DNA of 64,000 nt from Hydrangea macrophylla (taxonomy: Eukaryota; Streptophyta; Magnoliopsida; Cornales; Hydrangeaceae): assembly GCA_033977485.1 (NCBI GenBank), contig CM066982.1, positions 10,159,218 to 10,223,217 on the forward strand, in the 5' to 3' direction. Positions 45,701 through 57,045 of this stretch are shown piece after piece. Below the pieces are notes generated by a model that was not told the DNA's origin, searched no databases, and was given only the letters and a program-made list of their open reading frames with translations. A program made the position numbers and the translations under genes. Within the stretch, counting starts at the first letter, position 1. Each line of letters opens with the position of its first letter.

Positions 45701-48700
45701 TTGGAAGAGGAGATTTTTATTGAATCTTTATTTCCTGGTAAGTTCTTGGCGTAGAAAATTCAATGTGATTTATACTTCCTAATTCCTATATAAAATATTC
45801 CCCTCCTTCCCTATATGACTATGACTCACGACTGTTCTTTCAATATCTTGGCTATAGAACTTCTATTATGACCATTTAAAGACCGACAACTGAAATTGAT
45901 TTTTAACGATGATGATATATCTCGGTTGAATTGTATGTTCTCCCATTAGAGTCATGATTGTAGTAAAGTTTGAATGTAGTCATTTGGACACCTCAAGACT
46001 TGACTATCATTTTGCATGTGTGCCTCCCCCCCCCCCCCCCCCCCTCTTCTCCGTTTGCTCATTCTATCGGCACTGTTGTGCATTTATTGCTGTAAAAGTG
46101 AAGAAATGATATGTTTGATTAAAATTGAAAAAATGATTACAAGTGCCTAATATATATAGGCTTAGTTACAAGTTACACTTTTACAATCTAACCAATGTGG
46201 GACACTATAACATTACACTTTTTACAATATTATCCTCTTAACACTCCCCCTCAAGCTGGAGCATACATATCATATGCACCAAGCTTGTCACTTATATATT
46301 TAACCCGAGTCCCATTCAATGCTTTTGTGAACAAATCGGCTAACTGATATGCGGATTTCACGTGAACGATATTGATTACTTTCTTTAGAAGCTTTTCCCG
46401 AGCAAAATGACAATCAACCTCGATGTGTTTTGTCCTTTCATGAAATACTGGATTGGAGGTTATGTGAACGGCAGCTTGATTGTCACACAGTAAATTCATA
46501 GGACAAGACTGAGTAAACCCAAGCTCTTCTAGTAGATGCTTCATCCACACTAATTTACACGTAGTATGTGTCATAGCCCTGTATTTAGACTCAGCACTCA
46601 ACCTAGCAACTACTGTCTGCTTCTTGCTCTTCCAGGACACAAGATTACCACCAACTGAAACACAATATCCTGTAGTGAATCTCCTATCACAAGGAGATCC
46701 TGCCCAATCAATATCACTGTAGCTCTCAATCCGTATATGACCTCGATCCTGATACAATAAACCACGGCTTGGAGCTCCTTTGAGATACTTCAAAATACGT
46801 ATCACTGCCTCCCAATGTGTGGTACGAGGAGAACTCATGAACTGGCTGATGAAACTCACTGAAGAGGCAATGTCGGGTCTAGTAACAGTAAGATAATTAA
46901 GCTTACCAACCAAACGTCTGTACTGCTCAGGATCCTCCAATAACTCCCCTTGATCTGATAGTAACTTGGTGCTAGAATCCATAGGAGATTCCACAGGCTT
47001 GGATCCTAACATCCTGGATTCTGATAGGAGATCAAGTACATACTTCCTTTGAGATAAGCAAATCCCTTCACTTGACCTGGCAACCTCAATGCCCAAGAAA
47101 TATCTAAGCTGCTCGAGGTCCTTGGTTTGAAATTTATTTTGACAGAAATAACTTCAACTCCAAAATACCCTTGGAATCATCTCCGGTAATAACAATGTCA
47201 TCGACATACACAACAAAGAAGATTTTACCTGCTTTAGTATGTCGATAGAAGACTGAATGATCAACACATGCCTGGAGTCCAAATTCAGCAACTACATCAC
47301 TGAACCTACCAAACCAGGCACGAGGAGACTGTTTCAGGCCATACAAAGATCCTCGTAATCTACATACTATATTCGACTCCCCCTGAGCAACAAACCCAGG
47401 GGGTTGCTCCATATATACCTCTTCCAACAAAGTGCCATTAAGGAAGGCATTCTTGACATCAAGTTGATGTAAGGGTCAGTGAAATATGGCCTCAAGAGAA
47501 ATGAGGAGACGAACAGAGGTGATCTTGGTCACAGGATAGAACATCTCGGAATAGTCAAGGTCTTAAACCTGCGTATAGCCCTTGGCAACAAAGCGGGCTT
47601 TCAAGCGATCTATCATGCCGTCAAGGTGCACTTTAATAGTATAAACCAACGGCATCCCACTACTGCCTTGCCCGGAGGAAGAGGAACTAAGTCCTAAGTA
47701 CCATATCTCGTAAGGCAGACATCTCATCCTCCATTGCCTGTCTCCATTCGGAATGGGTAAGAGCCTCTGCAACAGTGTTAGGAATCGACACAGAAGATAA
47801 AAAGTAACAAACGAAGGAAAAACAGGAGACAGACGATTATAAGAGACAAAGTTGGAAATAGGATGAGAAGTGCAAGAGCACTTACCCTTACGAAGAGCAA
47901 TGGAAATGTCAGATTCTGATGGAGGTGGTTAACGGAGTAGCAGAATCTGGAACAGTCCGATGGCGACGAGTATATGTCTGCAAGTGTGAGTGATCCAGGC
48001 AGGATGAAACATATGGGGTAAGAAGGACAGGGGATGCGGGAGGTATGCAAGAGGTAAGGGAAACATGAAATCAGGATCGCTCATAGAGTGGGACTCTGAA
48101 TAGTATGGAGTGGACTCAAATAAGTAACATCAGTTTGACACAAAGAAACGGTGTAGGGTAGGGCTATAACAACGATAGCCTTTCTGAACGCGAGAATACC
48201 CTAAGAAAACACACTTAATAGCACGTGGGTCTAACTTGTCAGTGCTTGGGGTAAGCTGATGGACAAAACAAACACATCCGAAAACACGTGGACTAACCGA
48301 AAACAGAGATTCAGTTGGAAATAATGTAGCATGAGGAGTGCACCCATCTAGAACAAAAGAGGGCATACGATTAATTAAATGACAGGCAGTAAGAACTGCA
48401 TCCCCCTAGTAATATTTTGGAACCCTCATTTCAAACAACAAAGTGCGGGTGACTTCTAACCAATGACGATTTTTTCTTTCAGCAGCACCATTTTGTTGAG
48501 GTGTGTGCACACACAATGATTGGTGGAGCATCCCACATTTGCTCATGTAGGTGTGAAAGGATGAGAGATATTCCTGTGCATTATCACTACGAAGAATCTG
48601 AATAGGAACATTAAATTGAGTTTTAACTTCATTACTAAATGCACAAAATATTGAATATAACTCAGAACGATCTTTCATTAAATAATTCACGTTATTCTAG

Positions 48701-51700
48701 AGAAATTATCAACAAAGCTGACAAAGTACCGATACCCCTTAATAGAGGTTGTACGGTGTGGACCCCAAATATCTGAATGTACTAATTGAAATGGACAAGA
48801 CATTCTTTTATTGACTCAGGGAGCAAATTGGACATGGTGAAGATTCCCCAACTAACACGACTCACACACTCTAAAACAGACAAATGACTCGAACTAGGTA
48901 CTAGCAGCTTCAAGTTGGCCAAGGAAGGATGTTCAAGGCGGCAATGAATCTGGTAAGGAGACACTGTAGCAGGACAAGCAGTGGGAGAAGTGGGTGGTGG
49001 AGATGAACCATCAAAATAGTAGAGACAATTGGATTCATGGATTCATGCCCTACACCAATCGTCTTCCGAGTCAAATCCTGAATAAGAACATAATAAGGAA
49101 AAAAAAAAAGAGACACAAGCATTAAGATTCTTTGTCAATTTGCTAATATAAATTAAATTAAAGGGGGACCGGGGTATGTGAAGAACTGAAGATAAGGACA
49201 AGGATGAAGACAATGAGACAGCCCTTATTCCTTCAACAGGAATAGAGGAACCATTAGCTAATGTAATCGGGGGCAATGGGGATGATTTTTCAAGAGATGA
49301 AAATAGGGTCGATGTACCTGTGAGATGATCAGTAGCCCCAGAATCAATTACCCAAGGAGCAGAACGAAAGGTGAGACAAGCAGTGGATGTACCTTTCTGA
49401 ACAAGAGAAGTACTAGGAGAAGATGCCTGCTGAGATGCCTGGAACTGTAGGAACTAAGTATACTCGTCTCGAGAAACCGAAAAGTGATCAGACACAAATG
49501 GAATTGGAGGATGAGTATCACCAGGAGTAGTAACAGCAGCATTGGCAAACCGTGCAGGACGGCCAATAAGTTCCCAACAAGTCTCTCGAGTATGACCATC
49601 CTTGCTGCAATTATCACAATGACGTGTGGGGCCGCAACCATGGCCTCTTCGTCCACCACGATAACGCCCTCCACGACGAGAAGGACCACCACCCCCACCA
49701 ATAGGATGCTGTGAAGCCTAAGTAACAGGAGCTGAATGATCGGTAACGGGAGGAGCAAGGGCAGTAGAATCCCAAGAAGTGCTGCGAAGAACACGCTGAT
49801 AGGTCTCGACAAGGGAAGGAAGGGTGGCACCACCACGAATCTGACATCGAACTGGCTCAAATTCGGACTTCAGACCGGCAAGAAATTTCATCACTGCCAT
49901 TTGCTCCCGTTGTTCCTACTGTTTCTTTGCATCAGTAGTAATAGGAATAACACCGTTCAATTCTTCAACTAACCGTTTGAAGGAGCCAAAATACTCAGTA
50001 AATGAGAGATCACTTTGCTGCAACTGAAAATACTGAGAGGAGAGATCATACATCCGAGTGAGATCGCTGGAGAATAAGAGATGAGTATAATCCCAAATAT
50101 CCTTATAAGTGCCCAAGTGACCACACATATACGCAATGTGTGGTTTCATAGAGTTCCAAAGGAGGGCAACGATTTGGGCATCCATTTGTTTCCATGTCTT
50201 GATGGCCTTGTCGTCGGTGGTGGGAGAAGACTCGGTAAGGTGAGCATTAAAACCCAAGCCAGTGAGGGTAATATTGACAGTCCGGGACCATTGGAGAAAA
50301 TTGGATCTATTGAACTTCCTAGTGGCGAGTTGAGGAAGAGCTTTGGACTCCATGGAGAACAAATCGGAACCAAACAAATCAAACGGAACAAGATCCGGAC
50401 AATGAATAGTGCCACGTGAATAGTAACTCTGATGAATAGTAAGTTTGGTGAATAGTGCTGCATGAATAGTAACTCGATGAGCAGTGTTGTGATGAACAGT
50501 AATTCGATGAACAGTGCTGCAATAAACAGTGCTGCGATGAAAAGTAACTTCGCGATGAAACTCTCGGCCCAACTTAGGGTTTTTTTTTCTTCTCCCTTTT
50601 TTTTTTCCTAGGTGAGATCGACCCGCTCTGATACCATGTAAAAGTGGAGAAATGATATTAAAATTGAAAACTGATTACAAGAGCCTAATATATATAGGCT
50701 TAGCTACAAGCTGCACTTTTACAATCTAACCGATGTGGGACACTATAACATTACACTTTTTACAATATTATTCTCTTAACAATTGTTATTATTATTTGTT
50801 TTTAAAAAAAATTAACTATATGGATTTCAGCTTTGGGAGATTAAATGCGACACAATTCTTTAAGTGCCATGTTATAAGACAAACATCTTTTATCTTCTGG
50901 GATGTACATCTTTTTCTTCATATTGTTTTTGGCTTTGCACGGCACATGCTTCTGGAAATTTGAAGATATTAAAAGTTTCTTGAATTAATATGATATTCAT
51001 TCTCAGGTTCGTCAACAGAATTGCTTTCCATGCACAGTCAAACATTTGATCTCGGTGGAATCAGGGTCTGCCAAGATGAAAAGGCCACTTCTTCAGAAGC
51101 AGCTAATGATTTGGAGTTTTCCATGGGGCCAAATGTCACCAAAGAAACAGGATGGGAAGTGAGTGCTGAAGATATGTTACTCAGAACTGATGTGGAAGAA
51201 GAACCTGCTGAGATTCCTGAGAATCAGCAGGTTGGAGAGCATCTGTTAAGTTCCCAGGGTTGTGATACTCAAGTGCAGATGAGGGCCAATAGTGATTTAC
51301 CCGAACCCATAGGTTCAGAACATGGACTTTTTGAAGAGAGGGCTGAAATGGAAATAGATGGGCAGAGTGTCGCAGTTGCTGATGCAATAAATTCAGAGAA
51401 TGTTATTGTAGGTAACATGCTGAGCATGTCAGCCAGCTCAGAGGTCCAGCCAACCTCCTTCGACAAAAACTGTCCTGCCGATGCTTCTCTGCCATTAGAT
51501 GAGTCAGGTGTGTCACCTGTTCAGAAGTTGGATACTCAGTGTATCAACATGGGTGCTTCTACAATCGATATACACAGTGGAAATGGAATCCATACTATTG
51601 AAGTTTCAGAAAAAACTGATGACAGTGTTCATGTAGTTGTTACTGAATCTAATGCTGGGGACAAGTTTTTGTTGGAAGATACTGAAGGTGGTGCTTCGGC

Positions 51701-54700
51701 TGCAATCAGAGAAGAAATACAGATGGATTGTTCTGGCCCTGCAGTGGAAGAAATTGGAAAGAACGACCTTGGGGTTGTGAATGATGATGAATTTCTGGCT
51801 GCAGAATTGGACGCTGATGACAAGAACCCAACCTCTGCTGGTGCCTTTAACGAGGAATCTAATGTGGATTCATTATATTCCATGGAATATAATGTGGATT
51901 CCAAAAGTACTTTCCTAAATGATGGTGGGTATCCAGGTGGTCAGGAATTTGATCCACAGAGCATAGTGGATACAGAAATTGCTGCTGGTGACCATGCTTC
52001 CACTGAGGGTCTCGTTGTAAGTTGAACACTCGATTTCTCTATAATATGAGCTTTCTGGTCAATTATCTGTTTTTATTGTATTGATGTGTTTTAACTGTGC
52101 TCTCTTTTGGTAATTTTTATTTGATTATCCTTTCGAAACAAGTTTTTGGCCTTTATTTTTCTCTTCGCTTAGTGGGCTATTATCTGCTTCTTCTCCTTTG
52201 TAGTAATTTACTAAGTTTTTTGGGGGTCAAATTACCATGACCTCCAATGAGGTTTTTTTCACTTGATGACTGTAGCCTTCTTGTTATTGAAATTAGATTT
52301 CCTATCCTCGTGCTTTGACTGTTTGTAACAGATTTCCCCGTGCTTTTAATGGGACCTTTAAAAGTCGTCGTTGTCATCATTTTTTTACTTTTCAAAATGA
52401 CAAGTTTGCACTTTGACAATGTTTTCATTCCTTTCTTTGCATGACACGTTGGTAACTTTTTGAAGCTTCATTCATGGTATTTGAGGTCGAGGTTTGTTAT
52501 CGTTTATATCCATTGCCTGGATGTGATGAGGTGGATGCACCTATTAGGTATCATCTAGGGGTATACACTTGCTACATGGCCACTTTTCATTTGTCATCTA
52601 AGATATTCTATTTTTTAGGCAAAAATTTCCTACATTGCACCACCACTTGCTTCAAAGTCGTGATTTCAACTTGCAACTCAATACTTCTTGAATGGAGCCA
52701 ATGATGGATAGAGAGATTTAGAGGGAAAGTGAAGGGAGAATTGAAAGGATATTTGGGTCTTATACATGTATGGTCACTTTTTGGCTAGGTTAAGGCTTGA
52801 AATTGGTTTAAAGGTTGAAGGGTTAGTATATTTGTTTCCTATGCTAGAATAGATGAATGTAATTTGATAGAGTAGATTGGAGAAAGAAGATTCATTTAGC
52901 CGACTCGAAATAGTAATTTTTTTCTCGAATCAGGCGGTGATTTGGCCTATCCGCCTAGGGCAGTTTTTCCTGGGCCTTTGGGCTTCAAGCTTTAGCATAG
53001 TTGCTTTCCTTCTTAAACATAAATAAAGTTCCTTTGCACCTCTTTGTCTGTTGCATCTGAAGTACACTTTTTCGCGTTGTGATGCAGGATTTTGAGTCTT
53101 TCGATTACACAATAGATGAGCATGATACAGGTTTGCTTCTATATTACTTTGCTCAGTGGTTCATTTATTAAGTGAAAGTTTGTTGTTTGGTTCCTATACT
53201 CTTTGAGCTGTCCGTCCTTGAAACATTACGAATGGAATTACTGCATAAGTTTTTGTAACATTTTGGATTTTCTATGTCAAGACTGGGGCCTCATCAATAG
53301 CTGTGGGGTTTTAGAATGCATCAGGTTTGAAAAAGTTGTTGGCGCCGTTAACCTAAATGAAATTTCAGTTTTTGTGATGAAAATTTTGTTGGTGGGAAGT
53401 TCTATCTGCTGGTGGGTTCTGGAAATACCAAGGAATGCATAATGAGTCTCCTTTCTGTTGTGGACATTTAGACATAGACTATTGGGCTACATGATTTTAT
53501 ATATTCCTTTACCATTATCGGTGCCGGAATACTGGAAAGTTGGCCTATGCCTGTTTGAACTTTGAACTGGCTCAAGTAGTCATATATTCTCTTTAAGTGA
53601 ACCGGTTATGGAGTTCATAAGTGATCCGGTTCTATTAGTTCAAGTGTTTCGTGAATGTCCATATCTTGAAGCCTGATGGAAAGTGAGACTGGGACTTTGA
53701 TTTTTGGCTTAGCATGTGATAATTTAATGCATAAAACATAGTATTGAACCTGCAAGTGCTTGTTTCTGTCAGTTACATTGAGATCATTAGAGTTTTTACT
53801 TAAAACTAAATCACTTGTAGTTGTACATACATTCATACATGTATATACAAGTAGAATCTTCTGTTGTTACACACTTGGTGTTTCATTCTTCCCCTTTTCA
53901 GGATTTCTGAATGTGGATGATGATGATATTGCTGAAGAAGATAATGATTATATGCCCAGTGCTGAAGAAACCCGCTTTCTTGAAAACAGTGGATGGTCTT
54001 CCCGTACGAGGTTTGTATGTAAAGAGATTCTTTTTCCAATCGGTGCTGCATCAGTCTTTTACTTCAATACAAGTCATCGGAGAAATCCAAAGAAATCCCC
54101 TCGGATTATTATAAGCGTAGCTTATGTGCAGTGGGTCAATGTCTGTGTTTAGAAATCATGAGTAGATATCAAACAGATCAAATATGTGGGTCATGCCATG
54201 CTGGTAAATTTTTTGATGTTAGAGCAGAAGTCATGGCATAAATCTTTTTCTTTTTTGTCACTTCCCTTTCCCTTCAGTGTTTGTTTGGTAGCGCAGTCTC
54301 TCTACATATATTTTGGCATCTAAACATGGCTTTGTTGTTTCTTTAAAGGTGTTGTCAAGTGCTTTGTCTATTCGACTGAGTTTCTGTTTTTGGGTTGGTT
54401 TTGGTGCAAACTTGTTTGAGACTTTGTAAAACATTCCATGAAGTTGGTTACCATTTGTTTACTTGAAAATGTCGGCAAAGATTGACCTCATCTGTTCTCT
54501 ATGAAGAGTCCACCAGATAAAACGTTTTCAACAGTTTGATCAAGTTTGCTCTTCTTGAATGTTGAAATTATATGTGGCACAAATGTTTGCAGATAGATGA
54601 AAAGGATCATAAAGTTAGTTTATTCATTATGCTTGGTATTTTAATTTTCTTTTTCAAAATCTTTGGTGGGTTGGGGAGAGAGTGAGACAGAGAGAGAGTG

Positions 54701-56230
54701 AGTTAGGTTTCCACAATTCTGGGTATAATTCTACATGAATTATACATTTTTGCTACATGTTCTTGACTTTCGAGATGAGGAAAGTTTCTTTACTCGATCA
54801 CCAGTTTTATCTTCTATATACTGAGATCAAGCAGACAGCTTTAATCCGCTCTGGTTGTTGATTCATGGAAACATGCTAATTTCTGATTCTCTATTGTCTT
54901 TATTCATTACTTATACATGTAGAGCTGTTGCCAAGTACCTCCAAACCTTGTTCGATAAGGAAGCGGAGAATGGAAGGAAGGTTCTTCCCATGGACAACCT
55001 GTTGGGTGGTAAAACTCGTAAGGAGGCGTCAAGGATGTTTTTTGAAGCGCTGGTATGTTTCCCTAAAAAATTCAACTGTTACTATTTGTGGCTACTTTCA
55101 GGAAACATGGGGAATTATTCCAACAATTTTATGATGAAACTAGTAAGCTTACAAGAATATCAACAGCATATACTATAATGCATAGACTAGTGACATCTGT
55201 AATAATGACGAAGAGTTTGGGAAAAAAAAAACTTGGGTTAACTTTTGGTGAACCATTTGGACTGCACTAGGCCCAGACATATCGAGAATAACACGCCGAT
55301 GAATTTTGTCTATTATTTTTATCTTACCTTTAATCCATTATCAGTACGGTGTGAACGTAGTTCTAGTTATCTTCTTAATTGATGGGAATATTGTAGACTT
55401 TTAGTCAAGGATCAGCCAAAGAACTTAGTTGTCTTTTATGTTTTTCTCACTTGTGCAACATGGCTCCAACAAAGTTCTCACGCGCTGTTTTTCCTTTTTG
55501 ACCTAATTCCCGCCCGCACCCCCCCCCCCCCCCCCTCCCCCTCTCTTGTTGCTTTCTAAGTTACATAGTTCATGGTCTTGGCCATTCAGTAGTCTGAACT
55601 TGTTTCAGGTTTAGTTATTGATAATAAGCAATTTGCTCTAGCTGCTGCAGGAAAAATGCTACCATTACGCTAATCAGTGGTAGTATTTCTGTAGCTAAAG
55701 AGGATTAGATAGTTCGTCGCTTTACAATGTGTTGGGCTCATTCCTATTAGAAATTAGAAATAAGGTTTGAGGACTGATTAGGACGTGTGGAAATCCATGT
55801 TGGAACTTTGCTTTTTCTTTTTTTTGAACAGCAAGTTGGAACTTATTGCCCACTGTTTGTTTCATTCATATAACATGGGAATAAACTATCTATGAAACTG
55901 ATGAGAAGATTTTGATCTTTTTCCAGTTATATTTCCGCCAGTTATGGTTTCTTGGTCAATTGAGTCTTAACAATTCTAGTCCAGTTAACTTTACTGGATA
56001 ATTTAACAAAGTTTCCATTCTGTATTCGTCCTATTGAAATAATTTACTCAAAATAAAGCTAGTGTGTGCGTGTGTGTGTGTATACACAATTTTTTACCAG
56101 TTCATTGGTTTTAATATTGATCACTCTGCAGGTGCTTAAAACAAGAGATTACATTCATGTAGAACAGGGGAATCCGTTCGACAGCATTAATATAAAGCCT
56201 GGAATGAAGCTCATGAAGTCAGATTTCTGA
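28703..56230 (+). CDS. RAD21.3/SYN4-like: cohesin kleisin subunit, RAD21.3/SYN4-like, 16 coding exons
   Basis: This is the kleisin subunit that closes the SMC1-SMC3 cohesin ring and is cut by separase at anaphase. I assemble exons 28703-28826, 32455-32716, 32995-33092, 33203-33246, 35491-35549, 39631-39736, 39864-40476, 40536-40907, 41002-41436, 41630-41777, 45601-45737, 51007-52016, 53088-53130, 53902-54010, 54923-55052 and 56132-56230. Every intron is GT-AG and phases agree. The total is 3789 nt, 1262 residues. The N-terminal Rad21/Rec8 domain (MFYSQFILAKKG...VVRIYSRKV, residues 1-110) contacts SMC3. The middle is long, acidic and disordered, with conserved GKKRSFTESTL, DDDDLLSSIL and KRKVLMDD. 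The basic IRRMRKKAPCTR sits at about 760. The winged-helix C-terminus (AVAKYLQTLF...TRKEASRMFFEAL, from about 1188) contacts SMC1. SYN4 rather than SYN1/SYN3 is inferred from N-terminal resemblance. It is longer than the roughly 1000 residues I recall for Arabidopsis SYN4. Confidence 0.95.
29618..29667. repeat. CT microsatellite in RAD21 intron 1
   Basis: An almost uninterrupted (CT)n run of about 45 bases lies inside the 3.6-kb first coding intron. Confidence 0.9.
30553..30989. mobile_element. hAT-type MITE in RAD21 intron 1
   Basis: The ends are TAGGGATGGCAACGGGGCGG and its inverted partner ...CCCCATTGCCATCCCTA. The element is flanked by an exact 8-bp duplication TTGAAATC (30545-30552 and 30990-30997), the length typical of hAT insertions. 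The 437-bp body is GC-rich at both ends (CCCCGCCCC repeats, CCCGAACCCGAACCCG) with an A/T centre. There is no transposase. Confidence 0.9.
31249..31627. repeat. GGTGCGG-rich repeat in intron 1, related to 33945-34440
   Basis: It begins CTAGGAAGCACGGGTGCGG and ends in GTGCGGGTGCGCACT...GGTGCGGCGG. A 22-bp sentence, ATCAAGACTATTTTAGACTAAA, occurs on both sides (about 31217 and 31629), as if the target was duplicated or the region amplified. A cousin with CTAGGAAGCA and CAATTTTCCAAAAA phrases lies in intron 4. Confidence 0.5.
33432..33487. repeat. GA microsatellite in RAD21 intron 4
   Basis: About 27 uninterrupted GA units lie roughly 190 bases after the exon 4 donor. Confidence 0.95.
33945..34440. 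repeat. GGTGCGG-type repeat in RAD21 intron 4
   Basis: It starts CTAGGAAGCAGTGATG, shares AATTTTCCAAAAA and GGTGCGAGGG phrases with 31249-31627, and ends near GTGCGCACCCTGCTGCATC. The ends are partly inverted relative to each other, suggesting a decayed MITE. I found no clean target duplication. Confidence 0.4.
36794..38841 (-). mobile_element. gypsy-like solo LTR, copy B, in RAD21 intron 5
   Basis: On the minus strand it starts TGTAATACCCTG and ends CTCCGGAGCGTGACA, 2048 bp in all. TGTAT flanks it on both sides (36789-36793 and 38842-38846), a 5-bp target duplication. It has no internal gag-pol, so it is a solo LTR. In minus order it contains TCGATCGATTGA palindromes (about 38770-38565), a TATA/AT tract near 38400-38345, GA-rich leader DNA (about 38340-38255), another palindrome pair (about 38070-38025), a CCACCGCTCGTT subrepeat (about 37740-37590), and an Asp/Tyr-rich frame ending YPYAS-stop (stop at 37075). 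Confidence 0.92.
41911..42209. repeat. two ~117-bp LTR-like direct repeats in RAD21 intron 10
   Basis: TGTTGGATATCCCACATC starts copies at 41911 and 42092. Both run through CTTATAAGC and GGGTGAGTTA(G/T)GCCCATTGG to TCTTTCTATT. They are separated by about 60 bases. The opening and TATA-like phrase resemble very short LTRs (TRIM-like), but no primer site is visible between them. Confidence 0.5.
42212..43230 (+). mobile_element. RTE-type LINE relic (reverse transcriptase fragment)
   Basis: When stops and frameshifts are ignored, the translation gives consecutive RTE-like phrases: AKKEVKRVV (about 42217), DDGVFWLTKFFSKI (about 42575), MHNEWRKEYLV (about 42633), QSCTNYRVIKLMS (about 42725), then HYFGSILHRDNEI (about 43007) and a decayed AMLYG-like patch (about 43155). 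Plant RTE LINEs have WLTKLFN, DEWRKS, CTNYRGIKLMSHTMK and F.YLGS in that order. Roughly the thumb-proximal half of the RT survives. It is non-functional. Confidence 0.75.
43391..45240 (-). mobile_element. possible gypsy-like LTR, interrupted by a MITE
   Basis: The + strand boundary TGTCACACCCCAACC (43391) is the reverse complement of a GGGGTGTGACA ending like that of copies B and C. Downstream, 'AGCTTTTATGCTTAGTGAATGGG' (about 44741) resembles the AAAGCTGAGTGAG leader phrase in copies B and C. I could not find the other end or a target duplication, so extent and identity are uncertain. Confidence 0.35.
44063..44487. mobile_element. hAT-type MITE in RAD21 intron 10
   Basis: The ends are TAGAGGTGTCAAACGGGCC and ...GGCCCGATTGACACCTCTA, with an exact 8-bp duplication CTAATATT (44055-44062 and 44488-44495). 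The 425-bp interior is dominated by GCCCGG/CCCGGCCCGG repeats, which create long GC-rich open frames on both strands that are not genes. Confidence 0.92.
46251..50572 (-). pseudogene. gag-pol: copia gag-pol polyprotein, decayed
   Basis: In minus-strand order: gag from about 50572 (TRKFNRSNFLQW, then KFLAGLKSEFEPVR after a stop at 49916), a CCHC knuckle CDNCSKDGHTRETC (about 49630-49590), protease WVIDSGATDHLTG (about 49350), and a pre-integrase patch HCRLEHPSLANLK (about 48950). Integrase follows with RSDNAQEYLS and TPQQNGAAERKNR (about 48590-48480). RT shows LDVKNAFLNG, SLYGLKQSPRAW (about 47340) and YVDD (about 47205). RNase H runs from 47096 to 46251 with SDIDWAG, ESKYRAM and LLCDNQAAVHI. 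In-frame stops occur in gag, after the knuckle and in integrase. At least two frameshifts occur (about 48700-48780 and 47097-47133). The ATG region in the first 70 codons is low-complexity. It cannot make a working polyprotein. Confidence 0.92.
50624..50636 (-). other. primer-binding site of the antisense copia element
   Basis: The + strand reads GCTCTGATACCA just before the LTR. The complement TGGTATCAGAGC is the initiator-Met tRNA match. Confidence 0.9.
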
Positions 56231-56914
56231 TTCCTCAAGTCGGTGAGAGGCAATACACAGTGGTTGCAGAGGAACTGTATGTACTAGTTAGCAGACACAC
56301 TAGGCCCAGTTCTGGGGATTTCTCTTCCTTTCCTTTGATCCATTCTTTTCTAAGTTACTATATGCTTTCGTAGGGTATTGTAATTGTAGTTTTGGTAGTC
56401 TAATTATGGGGGTGGAGTGACACCATGTATCACACCATAATGGTCGCAGCAGTGCCGTAGTGTGGATCAGATTTCATTGTGTATATAATCTGTAAAATTA
56501 AACTGTCATTTGATGCTAATTTTATATGTTCTCCACTTATTTTAAGGTTGTATTTGGTCATACTTGATTTACTACCTGTTCTATTATGCCAATAGGTTGG
56601 TTTGCAATATGCCAATACTGACTTGAGTATGGCACATTCTTCATTCAATCATTGACATTGGGTGGCAAATTTGCCTAAAAAATGGAAAGTGGCAAAAATT
56701 TGAAGGAAAAGTATGACCATAGGATTGCCATTAAAAAGTACATCAATGATTGTGATGCAACAAAGATATTTAAAACATCAAAATGCCTACTTACTTTACT
56801 AGTTAATGAGTGGGGTGCATGGATGCTATAAACCCTGTTCAAGTTGCCAAATTGGTATTTTTAGCAACTCAAAATGCTAACTTCTGTTGGAGATGCTCTT
56901 ACTGACCATGTGAT

Positions 56915-57045
56915 ACATAAGTGTCCAAGTGGTATCAAGTCCTCTCCCTTGTGGGGAGGAGCAAGGTTCGACTCCTCCTGAGGGAGGATTTTCCTTCAAA
57001 GTGGGCTTCCCCCCCCCCCCAACCAAAAAAAAGGAAAAAAAAGGG
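56915..57045 (+). mobile_element. SINE-like sequence with Pol III B box
   Basis: AAGTGGTATCAAG (possible A box region) is followed about 45 bases later by GGTTCGACTCC, a good tRNA-type B box. After it come GAGGGAGGATTTTCC, a C run and A-rich runs. This order is that of plant tRNA-derived SINEs. I found no target duplication. Confidence 0.4.

Larger units (their letters stand above)
46091..50781 (-). mobile_element. Ty1/copia element antisense in RAD21 intron 11
   Basis: The LTRs are short: 46091-46243 (153 bp) and 50637-50781 (145 bp), starting TGTAAAAGTG and ending TCTTAACA on the + strand. They differ by a 7-base and a 1-base indel and about eight substitutions. On the minus strand the primer site TGGTATCAGAGC abuts the 5' LTR (50636 downward), and the purine tract GAGGGGGAG abuts the 3' LTR (46244-46252). 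Flanking bases ATTGC / ATTGT are a 4-of-5 target duplication. It lies head-on to RAD21 transcription, 353 bases after exon 11. Confidence 0.95.

Noticed and set aside
46023..46044. Long C run as a functional element
   Set aside because: It is a homopolymer in an intron, like those at about 55519 and 57010. Nothing indicates function and such runs are prone to sequencing error.
28703..56230. RAD21 locus as a pseudogene disrupted by transposons
   Set aside because: All insertions fall in introns. All exons join with GT-AG borders in one open frame from ATG to TGA, and the N- and C-terminal domains are conserved.
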